Part shown: in pieces, positions 29,719 through 39,128 of the stretch | Layout: each line of letters opens with the position of its first letter | Numbering within the stretch: the stretch's first letter is position 1 | Assembly (NCBI RefSeq): GCF_907164575.1 | Contig: NZ_CAJQYY010000005.1 | Location: 153,555 to 217,554 of the forward strand | DNA length: 64,000 bases | Reading direction: 5' to 3' | Source of the DNA: Paraburkholderia gardini | Lineage (GTDB): Bacteria; Pseudomonadota; Gammaproteobacteria; Burkholderiales; Burkholderiaceae | Program-made: the position numbers and the translations under genes | The notes under the pieces: generated by a model | Seen by the model: only the letters and a program-made list of their open reading frames with translations | What the model was told of the DNA's origin: nothing | Database searches by the model: none

Positions 29719-32058
29719 ATGAAGAGCATGCCGCACAAGCTGCCCCGGGCGCATCCGTTCAAACCCCGTGCTGCGCTGCGTCTGTGCTTTGGCAGTGCGC
29801 TGGCCAGCGTAAGCGTCGCCGCCGCGGCGCAGGACGCGTCGAGCAGTCCGGCAGCGCCCGCGGCTGCGTCTTCCGCGACACAGGCCGCCGCGCAGGAACT
29901 GCCGCCGATCCTCGTGATCGGCACCACGCCGCTCGTCGGTGTCGGCACGCCGCTCGAACGGGTACCGGCGAACGTGCAGACCGTACGGGGACGCGAGATC
30001 GAAAAACAGCACCCGGTCACGCTCGCCGATTACTTCGCAGCGAACCTGCCCGGCGTCGACATCTCCGACGCGCAGGGCAACCCGTCGCAGGCCGACATCA
30101 ACTATCGCGGGTTTACCGCGTCGCCGCTGCTGGGAACACCGCAGGGGCTGTCGGTGTTTCTCGATGGCGTACGCATCAACGAACCGTTCGGCGACGTGGT
30201 GAACTGGGACCTGATCCCGCAGGCCGCGATCAATACGATCCAGCTGATTCCCGGCTCGAACCCGAGCTTCGGGTTGAACACGCTCGGCGGCGCCATCGCG
30301 GTCACCACCAGGAACGGCAACACGAACCCTGGCGGCAACGCTGAAGTCAGCTTCGGCTCGTTTGGCCGCAAGATCGCGCAGATCGAACAGGGCGGCGCGA
30401 TCGGCTCGAACCTCGACTACTACTTCACGGCCAACGTCACGAACGACAACGGCTGGGCCGACCACAATTCGAGCCAGCTGCGCCAGGCGTTCGGCAAGCT
30501 GCGTTACCACGATTCCGACAACACGATTTCGCTGTCGATGGGCGGCGCCGACAACATGCTCAACGGCTCGCAGACCATTCCGAAATCGTTCCTCGACAAC
30601 CGCAGCCAGGCGTATACATATCCGGATACCAACGACAACAGCGTCGGCTACCTGACGCTGTCCGGCGAGCACTATTTCACGCCGAACGTCGAACTGAGCG
30701 GCAACGTCTATTACCGGCACTATCGCAACACGAATATCAGCAGCAATGTCAACGACGACTTCGGCAGCATCGACGACGACGGCGACGTCGACACGATCCA
30801 GGCGACCAACGACCAGTCGGTGATCATCACCGACAGCTACGGCGCCAGCCTGCAACTCACGTTGCTGAACCGGCTGGCGGGCATGGATAACCAGCTCGTG
30901 CTGGGCGCCGCCGCCGATTTCGCGAACTCGCATTTCACGCAGCAGTCGCAGGATGCGTTCTTCACCGACACCCGTGCGACCGTGGGCATCGGCGGTTTCG
31001 AGCCGCAGACCGACGCGAAGACGCGCAACCAGACGTTCGGCGTCTACTTCGAGAACACGCTGGCGTTCAACGAGCAGTGGTCGATGACGCTCGCCGGACG
31101 CTACAACTGGGCGAAAGCCGTGATCGGCGACGAAAGCGGCATCCAGCCGCTGCTCGACGGCAACCATACGTTCTCGCGCTTCAACCCGGCGGTGGGCATC
31201 AACTGGAACCCGACGTCGTATTTCACGGCGTATGCGACGTATAACGAGGGCATGCGCTCGCCAACGGCGATCGAGCTGGCCTGCGCCGATCCGGCCTCGC
31301 CCTGCTCGCTGCCAAACGATTTCATCGCGGACCCGGACCTCAAGCCGGTCATCTCGAAGACCTTCGAGGTCGGGGCGCGCGGACGCATCGGCAGCGCGAC
31401 GTCATGGAGCGCGGCGATCTACAGCACGACGCTCGACAACGACATCCAGTTCGTCAGCAGCAATGGCGCCGCGAGCACGCTGGGCTTTTTCCAGAACGTC
31501 GGCAAGACACGCAGACAAGGGCTTGAACTCGCGGGCCGCACGCAATACGGCCCCGTCGGGTTTAGCGCGAGCTACAGCTACGTCGATGCAACGTATCGCT
31601 CGACGTGGACGGAGAACAGTGTGAGCAACTCCAGCGCCGACGCCGACGGCAACATCACTGTCAAATCCGGCGACAAGATTCCCGGCATTCCCGCCAATAC
31701 CATCAAGCTGCGCATCGACTATTCGCCGTTCGCGAAGTGGAACATCGGCACGAACCTGTCGTATCGCGGCAGCATCTTCGCGCGCGGCGACGAGGACAAC
31801 CAGGATGTGAACGGCAAGATTCCCGGCTATTTCCTGATCGACCTCGATACGACGTACAACGTCACGAAGCAGCTGCAGATTTTCGGCAGCATCAAGAACC
31901 TGCTCAACAAGAAGTATTCGACGTTCGGTATCGTCGGCGAGAATTTCTTCAACGGACCGAATCACACGTTCGACGGCGCGAATCCGGTCAACGAGCAGTT
32001 TCTCGGTCTCGGCGCGCCTCGCGGCTTCTGGGTTGGAATGCGGTACGCGTGGAATTAA
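29719..32058 (+). CDS. TonB-dependent outer-membrane receptor
   Basis: This 779-residue outer-membrane importer has a signal peptide at residues 1-38 (basic start, then ALASVSVAAAAQ), an Ala/Ser-rich linker, a TonB-box-like ILVIGTTPL, a plug domain (VPANVQTVRGREIEKQ, DINYRGFTASPLLGTPQGLSVFLDGVRINEPFGD) and a long beta-barrel ending in a C-terminal aromatic-rich strand (RGFWVGMRYAWN). The ligand is unknown. Its place between the PQQ genes and a PQQ-associated beta-propeller makes a lanthanide complex or a PQQ-related compound plausible, since lanthanide-dependent alcohol dehydrogenases need such import; this is inference. GGAGA precedes the ATG. Confidence 0.92.
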   Translation: MKSMPHKLPRAHPFKPRAALRLCFGSALASVSVAAAAQDASSSPAAPAAASSATQAAAQELPPILVIGTTPLVGVGTPLERVPANVQTVRGREIEKQHPVTLADYFAANLPGVDISDAQGNPSQADINYRGFTASPLLGTPQGLSVFLDGVRINEPFGDVVNWDLIPQAAINTIQLIPGSNPSFGLNTLGGAIAVTTRNGNTNPGGNAEVSFGSFGRKIAQIEQGGAIGSNLDYYFTANVTNDNGWADHNSSQLRQAFGKLRYHDSDNTISLSMGGADNMLNGSQTIPKSFLDNRSQAYTYPDTNDNSVGYLTLSGEHYFTPNVELSGNVYYRHYRNTNISSNVNDDFGSIDDDGDVDTIQATNDQSVIITDSYGASLQLTLLNRLAGMDNQLVLGAAADFANSHFTQQSQDAFFTDTRATVGIGGFEPQTDAKTRNQTFGVYFENTLAFNEQWSMTLAGRYNWAKAVIGDESGIQPLLDGNHTFSRFNPAVGINWNPTSYFTAYATYNEGMRSPTAIELACADPASPCSLPNDFIADPDLKPVISKTFEVGARGRIGSATSWSAAIYSTTLDNDIQFVSSNGAASTLGFFQNVGKTRRQGLELAGRTQYGPVGFSASYSYVDATYRSTWTENSVSNSSADADGNITVKSGDKIPGIPANTIKLRIDYSPFAKWNIGTNLSYRGSIFARGDEDNQDVNGKIPGYFLIDLDTTYNVTKQLQIFGSIKNLLNKKYSTFGIVGENFFNGPNHTFDGANPVNEQFLGLGAPRGFWVGMRYAWN

Positions 32059-32080
32059 GGCGAACGGTAACGGCGAATGT

Positions 32081-32108
32081 AAAAGGCCGCGAGGATGTCG
32101 CGGCCTTC
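32081..32108. terminator. Bidirectional terminator between convergent genes
   Basis: AAGGCCGCGA (32083-32092) and TCGCGGCCTT (32098-32107) form a perfect 10-bp stem with a 5-base loop. It lies between the receptor stop (32058) and the stop of the convergent beta-propeller gene (32138). A-rich and T-rich ends on either side fit termination in both directions. Confidence 0.75.
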
Positions 32109-32137
32109 AGGTCAGTCATTTCAATTTCAGTGAGCGC

Positions 32138-33247
32138 TCAATGCGATTCGATCGAACCTGAACTGGCCGGATACGTGACGATGCCCCACGCGAGCGGCAG
32201 ATCGTCGATCTGCTTGACGGTCTGATAGTTCGAAGCGTCCAGCACGTACACCGCGTTCGAACGGCCGCACGCGAGCAGCAGCTTCGAGCCGTCCGGCGTG
32301 AAGCTGAAGTGCCAGCAACGTTGACCCACGGGCGCGTCGCTGATGTGCTCGTACGTTTTCGCATCGAACACCTGCAGCGTCTTGTCACGCGCCGCCGCCA
32401 CCAGCAGATGTTTTCCCGACGGATCGAAGCCGACGCCGTAAGGGCCGAGTTTCGTATCGACCGTCTTCACGATTTTCATGCTTCCGCTGTCGAGCACGAC
32501 GAACTTGTTGGTGTTCTCGAGCGTGACGACATACTGCCTGCCATCCGGCGAAGCGCGGATGCCGCGTGGCCGCGAGCCCTTGGGCATCTTCACCTCCCGC
32601 ACCGGCGTACCACTGCCGACGCGGTACACCGAAACGGTATCGTCACCTTCGTTCGTCACGAGCAGCAGCTTGCCGTCCGGCGAAAACTCGACGCCTTCCG
32701 TTTCATGACCGCTCTTCACCGAGCGCACCACTTTCAGCGTCTTCAGATCGACGATCGCGATTTCGGCGGGCGGCGAGTTCGCATCGTCGTCGTCCTTGCC
32801 GCCCTGTCCGTGCTGCTCGCCCCCGCCCGATGCACCCGCTGCGTTTGCGGCGCCCGGCACGCCAGGCGGCGGTCCGCTTTCGCCAGGTTCATACGTCACG
32901 TAGGCGAAGCCGCGATGCACGCGCACGAACTCCGGGTTCTTGCCGATCTTCGCGCGCCGCTCGACCTTGCCGGTCGCGGTGTTGATTTCCGCGAGATCGC
33001 CGGTCTTCTTGTTGGCGACCAGCAGATGCTTGCCGTCCGCGGTCAGGCTGAGCCCGCGTGGACCGTCGTCGCCGAGCGAGATCGTGTTCGAGAGCGTCAT
33101 CTGGTCGAGATCGATGACGCCGACGCCAGCGGTCTCGCTCGTCACGTACGCCAGGGGGGTCGCCGCGCGCGCGATGCCGGCGCCCGATGCGATCGCCCCA
33201 AACGCGGATAAAAGTGCGAGATGTACCGTGGTTTTTGTGAAACGCAT
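32138..33247 (-). CDS. PQQ-associated YVTN/YncE-type beta-propeller protein
   Basis: This 369-residue exported protein has a signal peptide (LALLSAFGAIASGAGIARAA, cleavage near residue 28) and six to seven beta-propeller repeats with D-G-K-hydrophobic-LLV signatures (LTADGKHLLVANKK, FSPDGKLLLVTNEG, FDPSGKHLLVAAAR, FTPDGSKLLLACGR). A disordered Gly/Asp-rich insert near residues 127-160 interrupts one blade. It resembles the family named PQQ-dependent catabolism-associated beta-propeller. Its role there is not defined; a periplasmic scaffold or metal-related function is possible. Confidence 0.85.
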   Translation of the reverse strand: MRFTKTTVHLALLSAFGAIASGAGIARAATPLAYVTSETAGVGVIDLDQMTLSNTISLGDDGPRGLSLTADGKHLLVANKKTGDLAEINTATGKVERRAKIGKNPEFVRVHRGFAYVTYEPGESGPPPGVPGAANAAGASGGGEQHGQGGKDDDDANSPPAEIAIVDLKTLKVVRSVKSGHETEGVEFSPDGKLLLVTNEGDDTVSVYRVGSGTPVREVKMPKGSRPRGIRASPDGRQYVVTLENTNKFVVLDSGSMKIVKTVDTKLGPYGVGFDPSGKHLLVAAARDKTLQVFDAKTYEHISDAPVGQRCWHFSFTPDGSKLLLACGRSNAVYVLDASNYQTVKQIDDLPLAWGIVTYPASSGSIESH

Positions 33248-33425
33248 GATTGTCTCCAGCAGTCTATTGACGTGCGGTCCTCGGGGTTTGTCTGATTTGA
33301 AGCCCGAACCTCAAGTTAGCCCATCCGCCCTTTGTCTGGCAATGCGACGGGGCAGGAGAATTTCCCGAATTCCGCGCGGCCACGACCCTGGCAAAGCCGG
33401 ACGGCATGATCCCGGGCGTGGCCCG

Positions 33426-33992
33426 CTACTTCTGCTTCTGCGCCTGTGCCAGCAGATCGACCAGCGCGTTCACGCCGCGCTGCCACGACAGATCGGTATT
33501 GCCGCGTATGTCGACGGAGCGCTGGAAGACCGTCGCGCCGCTCGCCACGTCTTCGATACGCAGGTTGATGTTCAGGATCAGGTTGCTGACTTTCTGCACC
33601 CAGCACAGGCCGACGCGCCCGGCGTTCAGCCGGCGCCCCACTTCGCGCTCGCACCCGTTGCACGCGTTGAGGTTCTGCATGGACTGCAACGACGCGATCA
33701 GCGCGGCAGCGGGCGCGTTGTCCGCGACGCGGTAAAGGCCGCGTTCGCGCAGCGCATCGCGCAACTGGCTGCTGATCATCGTGACGCGCAACTGCTGGAC
33801 GCGGGTCACGTCGGCGTCGTTGTAGGCGGCGTTGTCGTCGATCAGCGTGCAGTCCGGGATCGCGATCGTCTCTCGCGCACTGGCGGGCTGCGCGAGCGAC
33901 TCGACAGGTGGCATGGCCACGCAGACGCATATCAATGCTGCGACGACGTGGATTTTCCAGGTCAGGCGCGGTGCTCCAGGCAAACGGGTCAC
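33426..33992 (-). CDS. Small exported DUF2380-type protein
   Basis: The proposed 188-residue protein starts at GTG 33992, with GAGGAG 10 bp upstream. It begins with a basic segment and WKIHVVAALICVCVAMPPVESLA, a good signal peptide. A frame from ATG 34142 adds about 50 residues unlike a coding start. The mature part (IAIPDCTLIDDNAAYNDADVTRVQQLRVTMISSQLRDALRERGLYRVAD, and a conserved CNGCE pair) fits DUF2380, a family often found beside PQQ-dependent alcohol oxidation genes. The start is the weak point. Confidence 0.72.
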   Translation of the reverse strand: MTRLPGAPRLTWKIHVVAALICVCVAMPPVESLAQPASARETIAIPDCTLIDDNAAYNDADVTRVQQLRVTMISSQLRDALRERGLYRVADNAPAAALIASLQSMQNLNACNGCEREVGRRLNAGRVGLCWVQKVSNLILNINLRIEDVASGATVFQRSVDIRGNTDLSWQRGVNALVDLLAQAQKQK

Positions 33993-34378
33993 GATGGCGC
34001 ATCTCCTCGAGGACGGCATGTACGGCGATATACCTGGCTCCATGCAAAAAGCGTGCGATGAAGCAGGAATGGAGCAATTCGCTGCATGGCACGGCGTGCG
34101 CGCTATTGCCACATGCGTGTCATCGCGCACATTCCTGAACAAAATCAGCTACCTGCGGTCACTCGACGGAACAATCCCGATGATTTTTCGCGGCCCTGCG
34201 ATGAAATCCGCGCGTGTGCGTCGCATACTGGTTTGCGGGCATCCTGAGCGCCTGTCCGGCACCCTCGAAGCACGACGAGGGCCTGTGTCCCGGCAGGACG
34301 CGTGACACCTTGTCCGCCCGTTGTCGCGCAGTGCGACACGCTGCGTTCGCGCAGCAAACCTGATCACGCGGGACGCGT

Positions 34379-35593
34379 ATGAAAATCTCAGAGCCAGGCC
34401 AGACCTTCGTCGCGCCGCCCAGGCGGCAGCCGTCGCATCGCTTCGCACTCTTCAATCTGGGCTTCCGGCCGCTCTATCTGGGTGGTGCCGCGTGTGCGGC
34501 GGTGGCGCTCGCGCTATGGCTGCTGGTGCTGCGCGGCGTGCCGCTGTCCGGCGGCTACCTGATAAAGCTCGATCCGGTCGCATGGCACGCGCACGAGATG
34601 GTGTTCGGCTTCGCCGCCGCGATCATCGCGGGTTTTCTGCTGACGGCCGTGCGTGCGTGGACCGGCATGCCAACCGCGCGCGGCTTCGCGCTCGCGCTGC
34701 TCGTCGCTACGTGGCTCGTGGCGCGCGTGCTGGTATGGAGCGGGCCGGCCGTGCCCGCGGCCGTGATCGACAGCCTGTTCCTGCCGGCCGCCGCGCTGTT
34801 GCTGCTGCGCACGCTGCATCGCGCGGGCAACCGGCGCAACTATTTTCTCGTGCCGGTGCTGCTGCTTTTCGGGCTGCTGAACGCGCTCTTTCATTACTTC
34901 ATGCTGCATGGCGAAGCGGATTTCGCGCTGCGCTGCGTGATGGCTTCCGTGGGCATTATCGTGCTGCTCGTGAGCGTGATCACCGGACGCGTCGTGCCGA
35001 TGTTCACCGCCAACGCCATTCCAGGTTTCGTGTCGCGCCGCTGGCGGCCGGTCGATCTCGCCGTGCCGCCGCTCACGCTGCTGGCGCTGCTCGCGGACGC
35101 GGTGCAAGCGGGCCCGTTCGTCGTCGCCACGCTCGCGGCGCTTGCGTGCGCGGCGCATGTTGCACGGCTGGTCATGTGGCGTTCGTACGCGGTGCGTCGT
35201 CCGCCGATCCTGTTGATCCTGCATCTCGCGTATGCGTGGATTCCGGTCGGCTTCGCGCTGCTCGTGCTGAGCGCATTCGGCGTCGTGCCGCATACGCTGG
35301 CCATGCACGCGTTCACGGCGGGCGCCATCGGCGGCGCGATCATCGCGATGATCACGCGCACCGCGCGCGGACACACCGGCAAGCCGCTCACCGCCGATCG
35401 CCGCGATATCGCGAGCTATACGCTCGTCATGGCAGGCTCCGCGCTGCGGGTATTCGGACCGCTCGTCGCGCCGCAGTTCTTCCTGTTCTGGATCACGGCG
35501 GCCGGCCTTTGCTGGATCGTGGGCTTCGGCATCTATGTCGTCGCATACGCGCTGCCGCTGTGCCGTCCGCGTGCGGACGGCAAGCCTGGTTAA
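34379..35593 (+). CDS. nnrS: NnrS family haem-copper membrane protein
   Basis: This 404-residue protein has about 12 hydrophobic segments and the NnrS landmarks LFNLGFRPLYLGGAACA, WHAHEMVFGFAAAIIAGFLLTAV, FHYFMLHG, VITGRVVPMFTANAI and HAFTAGAIGGAIIAMITRTARGHTGKPL. NnrS proteins contain haem and copper and protect against nitric oxide stress. It is a single gene here; no NO-responsive regulator is adjacent, and I saw no clear promoter motif. Confidence 0.93.
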   Translation: MKISEPGQTFVAPPRRQPSHRFALFNLGFRPLYLGGAACAAVALALWLLVLRGVPLSGGYLIKLDPVAWHAHEMVFGFAAAIIAGFLLTAVRAWTGMPTARGFALALLVATWLVARVLVWSGPAVPAAVIDSLFLPAAALLLLRTLHRAGNRRNYFLVPVLLLFGLLNALFHYFMLHGEADFALRCVMASVGIIVLLVSVITGRVVPMFTANAIPGFVSRRWRPVDLAVPPLTLLALLADAVQAGPFVVATLAALACAAHVARLVMWRSYAVRRPPILLILHLAYAWIPVGFALLVLSAFGVVPHTLAMHAFTAGAIGGAIIAMITRTARGHTGKPLTADRRDIASYTLVMAGSALRVFGPLVAPQFFLFWITAAGLCWIVGFGIYVVAYALPLCRPRADGKPG

Positions 35594-35844
35594 GTGTGGG
35601 GTCTGTTTCGCTTAAGCATTGGGCGTCGCTTTTGGTGTGGAGGCGGTGCGGGCGTTAGACGATGAATGGTTGAGTTGGGCAGGAATGGTGTCGCCTCGCA
35701 TCGCAGCTACGCGCGATGACAGAAACACGGAGAGTGAATCGCCCGTCGTGGGAATAGTTTCGGCCACAACCGGTCATTCGACATCGGCGCGTAGGTGGTC
35801 AACAATTGTCGCTGTCGGCCTGTTGGCAGCAACCGCCCATTGCG
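35594..35844. other. Intergenic stretch at the left edge of the accessory patch
   Basis: About 250 bp of lower GC than the flanks with no credible gene; short frames here have atypical composition. It marks the switch from core-like genes to small accessory genes. Confidence 0.4.
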
Positions 35845-36170
35845 ATGAAATCAAGACCTCTGGATCCCGCGGAAAAAGCACTCATTGAGCATATGCTTCA
35901 AGAGTCTCGCAGGCGGCAAGGTTTGGCCATTCGCTCTCGAACTGCCTTGTCGAAGATCTGGGTGGTGGCGGAAAGGGTAGTATTCGGTTCAATTCGCAGA
36001 GTACAGGTGAGCGCCGGCTCGGAGTGGACCTATGTCAATTGGGGTTTTTGGATTCCGATGGTGTTCCTATCCTCGTCACGTTATCCTTGGACAACTTTGG
36101 TCAGTTGTTCGAACTGGACGTGTGGAAGGTCGATTTTTCGGCGATTCAACGTTTTCCTTCGGTGCGTTGA
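35845..36170 (+). pseudogene. Frameshifted small accessory protein, DUF6984-like
   Basis: The frame opens MKSRPLDPAEKALIEHMLQESRR, then makes no sense. In the +2 frame, the sequence continues as [38 protein letters not shown] and GQLFELDVWKVDFSAIQRF before a TGA at 36168-36170. Joined, the two parts give a protein of about 107 residues with the start and end pattern I associate with DUF6984, found among small proteins near contact-dependent toxin loci. The shift falls near 35900-35930. A sequencing error is the alternative. Confidence 0.6.
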
Positions 36171-36265
36171 GCGGAGCGCAGGACCGCATACGTTGACAAT
36201 CAGCTCGCTCCTGCGTTTGGATACAGCACACCCTCTTGGTAACGCTCCAATGTCGAGGACGGTTA

Positions 36266-36571
36266 ATGCCTTCTGAAATAGACGTTCTTGCCCATATGCT
36301 TGATCAGGCGGAAGCATTGCTGCGCTCCTATGGGCAGGTTCGATGGGCAGAATGGTTAGCCAAAGATGCGAGACTGATTCGCTCCCTCGATGGCTATGGC
36401 ATCGAACATTTACTTTCCGCATACGGAGGAATGGGTAGCCTGAACGACGTCGTTCTACAACGGAGCAATATCGGCACCGAACTACTGATCCCTGAGGGCG
36501 ACAACGAGCGCTTCGACGAGCTTCGCGGCGAAATTTATGCTCTGGCGCACATGCTCAGGACGTTAGAGTAA
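36266..36571 (+). CDS. DUF6966-like small immunity-type protein
   Basis: This 101-residue acidic, helical cytoplasmic protein has WAEWLAKDARLIRSLDGYGIEHLLSAYGGMGSLNDVVL, a pattern I associate with DUF6966 proteins, which are often scattered in arrays of small genes thought to protect against polymorphic toxins. The ATG at 36266 follows GAGGA by about 6 bp. No toxin gene is beside it. The immunity role is inferred from family habits and neighbours. Confidence 0.65.
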   Translation: MPSEIDVLAHMLDQAEALLRSYGQVRWAEWLAKDARLIRSLDGYGIEHLLSAYGGMGSLNDVVLQRSNIGTELLIPEGDNERFDELRGEIYALAHMLRTLE

Positions 36572-36649
36572 CAGCCTGAATCGCGTATTACAGACAGGGC
36601 TTCGCCACTGCAAATGGACTTCACCTTTCATACTCGATGGAAATAAGAA

Positions 36650-36862
36650 TTGGTTTGCTCGAGTTCGCTTGGCGAATTGGTTCTTGAGATGCCGATGGGG
36701 GTTCCTTCCATCTACCTCCCTACGGAAGCCGCGTGGCAGAACTCTGCGCCTGAATGGGCGCAACCATATTGGAGCAAAATCCACGCGCAGCTAGAGGCGT
36801 GGTGCGCACGGCACGGCTTTCCCCTCTACGTGGACAGTACTGCGAGCGTGTTCGCCCAGTAG
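36650..36862 (+). pseudogene. Small protein fragment, possible TTG start or truncated gene
   Basis: The open frame runs from just after a TAA at 36644. It encodes GELVLEMPMGVPSIYLPTEAAWQ and SAPEWAQPYWSKIHAQLEAWCARHGFPLYVD, which looks like genuine protein of normal composition, but has no ATG before Met at 36692. The first possible start is TTG 36650. The preceding MDFTFHTRWK and MEIRIGLLEF frames both end in stops, so the 5' end may be frameshifted. Family not recognised. Confidence 0.45.
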
Positions 36863-36883
36863 CGCTTGAGTTGACCACCTACC

Positions 36884-37141
36884 ATGACGAACATCGACCT
36901 TCTATCCAAGATTGATCGAGCGCTGATCAGTATCGATCCGAATTCGATTACGGCATCGGCAAATATAGGAAGTATCCATCGCCAACTCATATGGTGCCGC
37001 GCTCAGCTTACTGGGCAACCGTCGGGACTAAAGCGGGGACCGCTGACGATGGGTTTGATTGCGACGCGAGAATTTGACATGTGGGGCGATAACCCGGAAC
37101 TTGCAGGCTTGATCAACGAGATCCAGCGCGCTTTCGAATGA
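36884..37141 (+). CDS. Tsi6-like immunity protein
   Basis: This 85-residue protein has helices and the segment MGLIATREFDMWGDNPELAGLINEI preceded by HRQLIWCRAQLTG, the pattern of the Tsi6 family, whose founder neutralises the type VI effector Tse6. No effector gene lies nearby, so it would be an orphan immunity gene. The start ATG at 36884 has only a weak ribosome site. Confidence 0.6.
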   Translation: MTNIDLLSKIDRALISIDPNSITASANIGSIHRQLIWCRAQLTGQPSGLKRGPLTMGLIATREFDMWGDNPELAGLINEIQRAFE

Positions 37142-37318
37142 GGTGAACGGCCGCTTTCGGCAAGCACGAAAGACCGTTTGGGGTCGATCCGAGCCGGTCG
37201 CCGTCGGACTCAGTTCGGCCAAAAGGCGACGTTCGATGGTGCCAGTAGAATCGTCGACAATCAGCTCCGTCGATCTTACGGGCCCATTCTGGCCGTTCAC
37301 TTTTAGCGAGGAGAATTG
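37142..37318. other. Decayed intergenic stretch
   Basis: There is no gene on either strand. A segment near 37254-37275 (CGACAATCAGCTC) recurs at about 36195-36207, suggesting degraded repeated DNA between the small accessory genes. GAGGAGA at the right end is the ribosome site of the next frame. Confidence 0.3.
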
Positions 37319-37580
37319 ATGAAAGTAAAGATCGCGTACATCGAAGAACCGCCATTCGGCTGGACGGAGCCGGATCGGGTTGCTACGGGAGCAGACATCG
37401 AGTTGGCGGAGACAGTACTACGAGCGATCGGCGTAACCCACATCGAGCATCACCTGACCACATTCAGCGAACTGCTGCCCGGCGTCGAGGCAGGTCGATG
37501 GGATGTCCAGATTCGGCCTCACTCACAAGGAAATCGATCCCGCGCTCGTTGTTGAATCTCCCGGGACGTTCAAGGACTGA
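37319..37580 (+). pseudogene. Remnant of an amino-acid-type ABC substrate-binding protein gene
   Basis: The frame starts at ATG 37319 with a perfect GAGGAGA site and encodes KIAYIEEPPFGWTEPDRVATGADIELAETVLRAIG through GVEAGRWD, the N-lobe of a family-3 solute-binding protein without signal peptide. It then jumps, in another frame, to FGLTHKEIDPALVVESPGTFKD and TGA at 37578-37580, like the C-terminal tail of the same family. About 170 residues are missing, so an internal deletion has collapsed the gene. Confidence 0.6.
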
Positions 37581-37656
37581 GCCGGTGGCATGGACCCGGA
37601 AGGCAACCCGTTTCCGGGTCGGACCAACAGGCGCCAATCATGCGCCATGCGCCTGG

Positions 37657-37998
37657 TCACACCTTCTTGACGAATTCCGATTTCAGGCTCATGGCACCAA
37701 AGCCATCGATCTTGCAATCGATATCGTGGTCGCTGTCCAGCAGCCGGATATTTTTTACCTTGGTGCCCATCTTGATCACCCCGGCCGAACCCTTCAGCTT
37801 CAAGTCCTTGATGACAGTGACGGTGTCCCCATTCTGCAAGACATTTCCAGCTGAATCGCGATAAACCCTGTCAACCGTTTCGGTCGGCACAGCTGCTTGC
37901 ACCGACCATTCATGCGCACACTCCGGGCAGATGTAGACGCCCGCATCTTCGTACGTGAACCCGGAATTGCATTTCGGACAGGAAGGCAATGCGCTCAT
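37657..37998 (-). CDS. yjdM: YjdM/PhnA family zinc-ribbon protein
   Basis: This 113-residue protein has an N-terminal zinc ribbon ([25 protein letters not shown], four Cys in two CxxC pairs) and the C-terminal PhnA domain ([35 protein letters not shown]). The family is widespread; despite the PhnA name its role is not settled. The ATG at 37998 has GGAG upstream; an extension to 38082 is not conserved. Confidence 0.93.
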   Translation of the reverse strand: MSALPSCPKCNSGFTYEDAGVYICPECAHEWSVQAAVPTETVDRVYRDSAGNVLQNGDTVTVIKDLKLKGSAGVIKMGTKVKNIRLLDSDHDIDCKIDGFGAMSLKSEFVKKV

Positions 37999-38202
37999 GT
38001 GTAACTCCTGATGCCTGACGAAGGCAATAAAAGCGCGAAAGTATAGCGTCGTCCGATGGCTTGCTTGTCTTGCCGCGCTCATGACGTCAATGTCGGGCGT
38101 CTGTTTTCAGAATGTCTGAAGATCGGCTTCACGCCCTGAGTCAGTCAATCAGGCATTTCGAGGGGAGAGCACGTTGCTTCCCGCACCTGGCTGGTCGTTG
38201 TG

Positions 38203-38601
38203 TCAATTCGAGGCGGTGTGACATACCGCCTCTACACGATTGCCAGCCGGATCGAACAGGAACGCTGCATAGTAGTCGCCATGGTAGTGAGGTCGAAGTC
38301 CAGGTTCACCATCCGAACGTCCGCCGGCGGCGAGGCCAGCTGTAAAAAATGCGTCCACTTGTTCGCGAGACACCGCCTTGAAGCACCAATGCCGCTTGTT
38401 CACATCGATCCTGCCTGGGTCCAGATAGACGCTCAGGCACGTCGATTTTGTGTCGGCCGACGTGCAGCGCTCTCCGTAACCGAGCGCATTGGAACGGTCA
38501 TAGACCTTGGTTGCTCCCAGTGCCTTCATGGTCGAGTCGTAGAATGGACGTGCCGCGTCAAGATCGGGAACGCCGATCGAAACATGATCGAGAAGCTGCA
38601 T
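38203..38601 (-). CDS. VOC (glyoxalase/bleomycin-resistance) family protein
   Basis: This 132-residue single-domain VOC protein shows LLDHVSIGVPDLDAARPFYDSTMKALGATKV with a metal-type His near the start, GRSDGEPGLRPHYHGDYYAAFLFDPAGNRVEAVCH with the second His and the final Glu. It could be a small-molecule lyase, isomerase or resistance protein; the substrate is unknown. AGGAGA precedes the ATG. Confidence 0.88.
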   Translation of the reverse strand: MQLLDHVSIGVPDLDAARPFYDSTMKALGATKVYDRSNALGYGERCTSADTKSTCLSVYLDPGRIDVNKRHWCFKAVSREQVDAFFTAGLAAGGRSDGEPGLRPHYHGDYYAAFLFDPAGNRVEAVCHTASN

Positions 38602-39128
38602 TGATTTTTTCTCCTGTCAAAGTTCAGGCAGTTACCTTACCGCCCGGCAGAGCAATTACCTTTTACCAGGCCGCATCGATCGACGTTTGAATGTCCGAAA
38701 TTGAACGAGGCAAATGGCCGGAGTGGGCTCGGTTACGGTCCACGGCCTCGTGAACGACTGCGTGTCGGGTTGGGACGACGACTCAATTCTGGCCTCCGAT
38801 AGCGACCCAAAAAGAACCAGGCGGCACGTCTCATCGACGCAGCCCGCGCCCCATCAAACTGTCCAACTTCCGGAAAGCAGCTCAAGCCATCCCGGGGTTT
38901 TCATGCCGAGATATATCACACCGTGAGATGTGTTCGAGCCGCGCATCCGGCGTTCCCCACAGCGACCACCCCGTATTTACAGGGCTTCCAGCCCAAAGCC
39001 CAAGCCGCTTCCCCTTTCGGCGAACCCCGATTTATATCACAGCAGCATACATTCATGAGAATAAGTTCTTTCCCTTAATCGAAGGTTTCGCTTATGGTGA
39101 CGGCACTTTTCACCCGACCCGCCAGGCC
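38602..39128. other. Intergenic region between the accessory patch and the HPP gene
   Basis: About 530 bp with no supported gene. A 70-codon plus-strand frame at 38714-38926 lacks a ribosome site and any family pattern. The stretch 39030-39090 is AT-richer and probably holds the promoter of the HPP gene. Confidence 0.35.
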
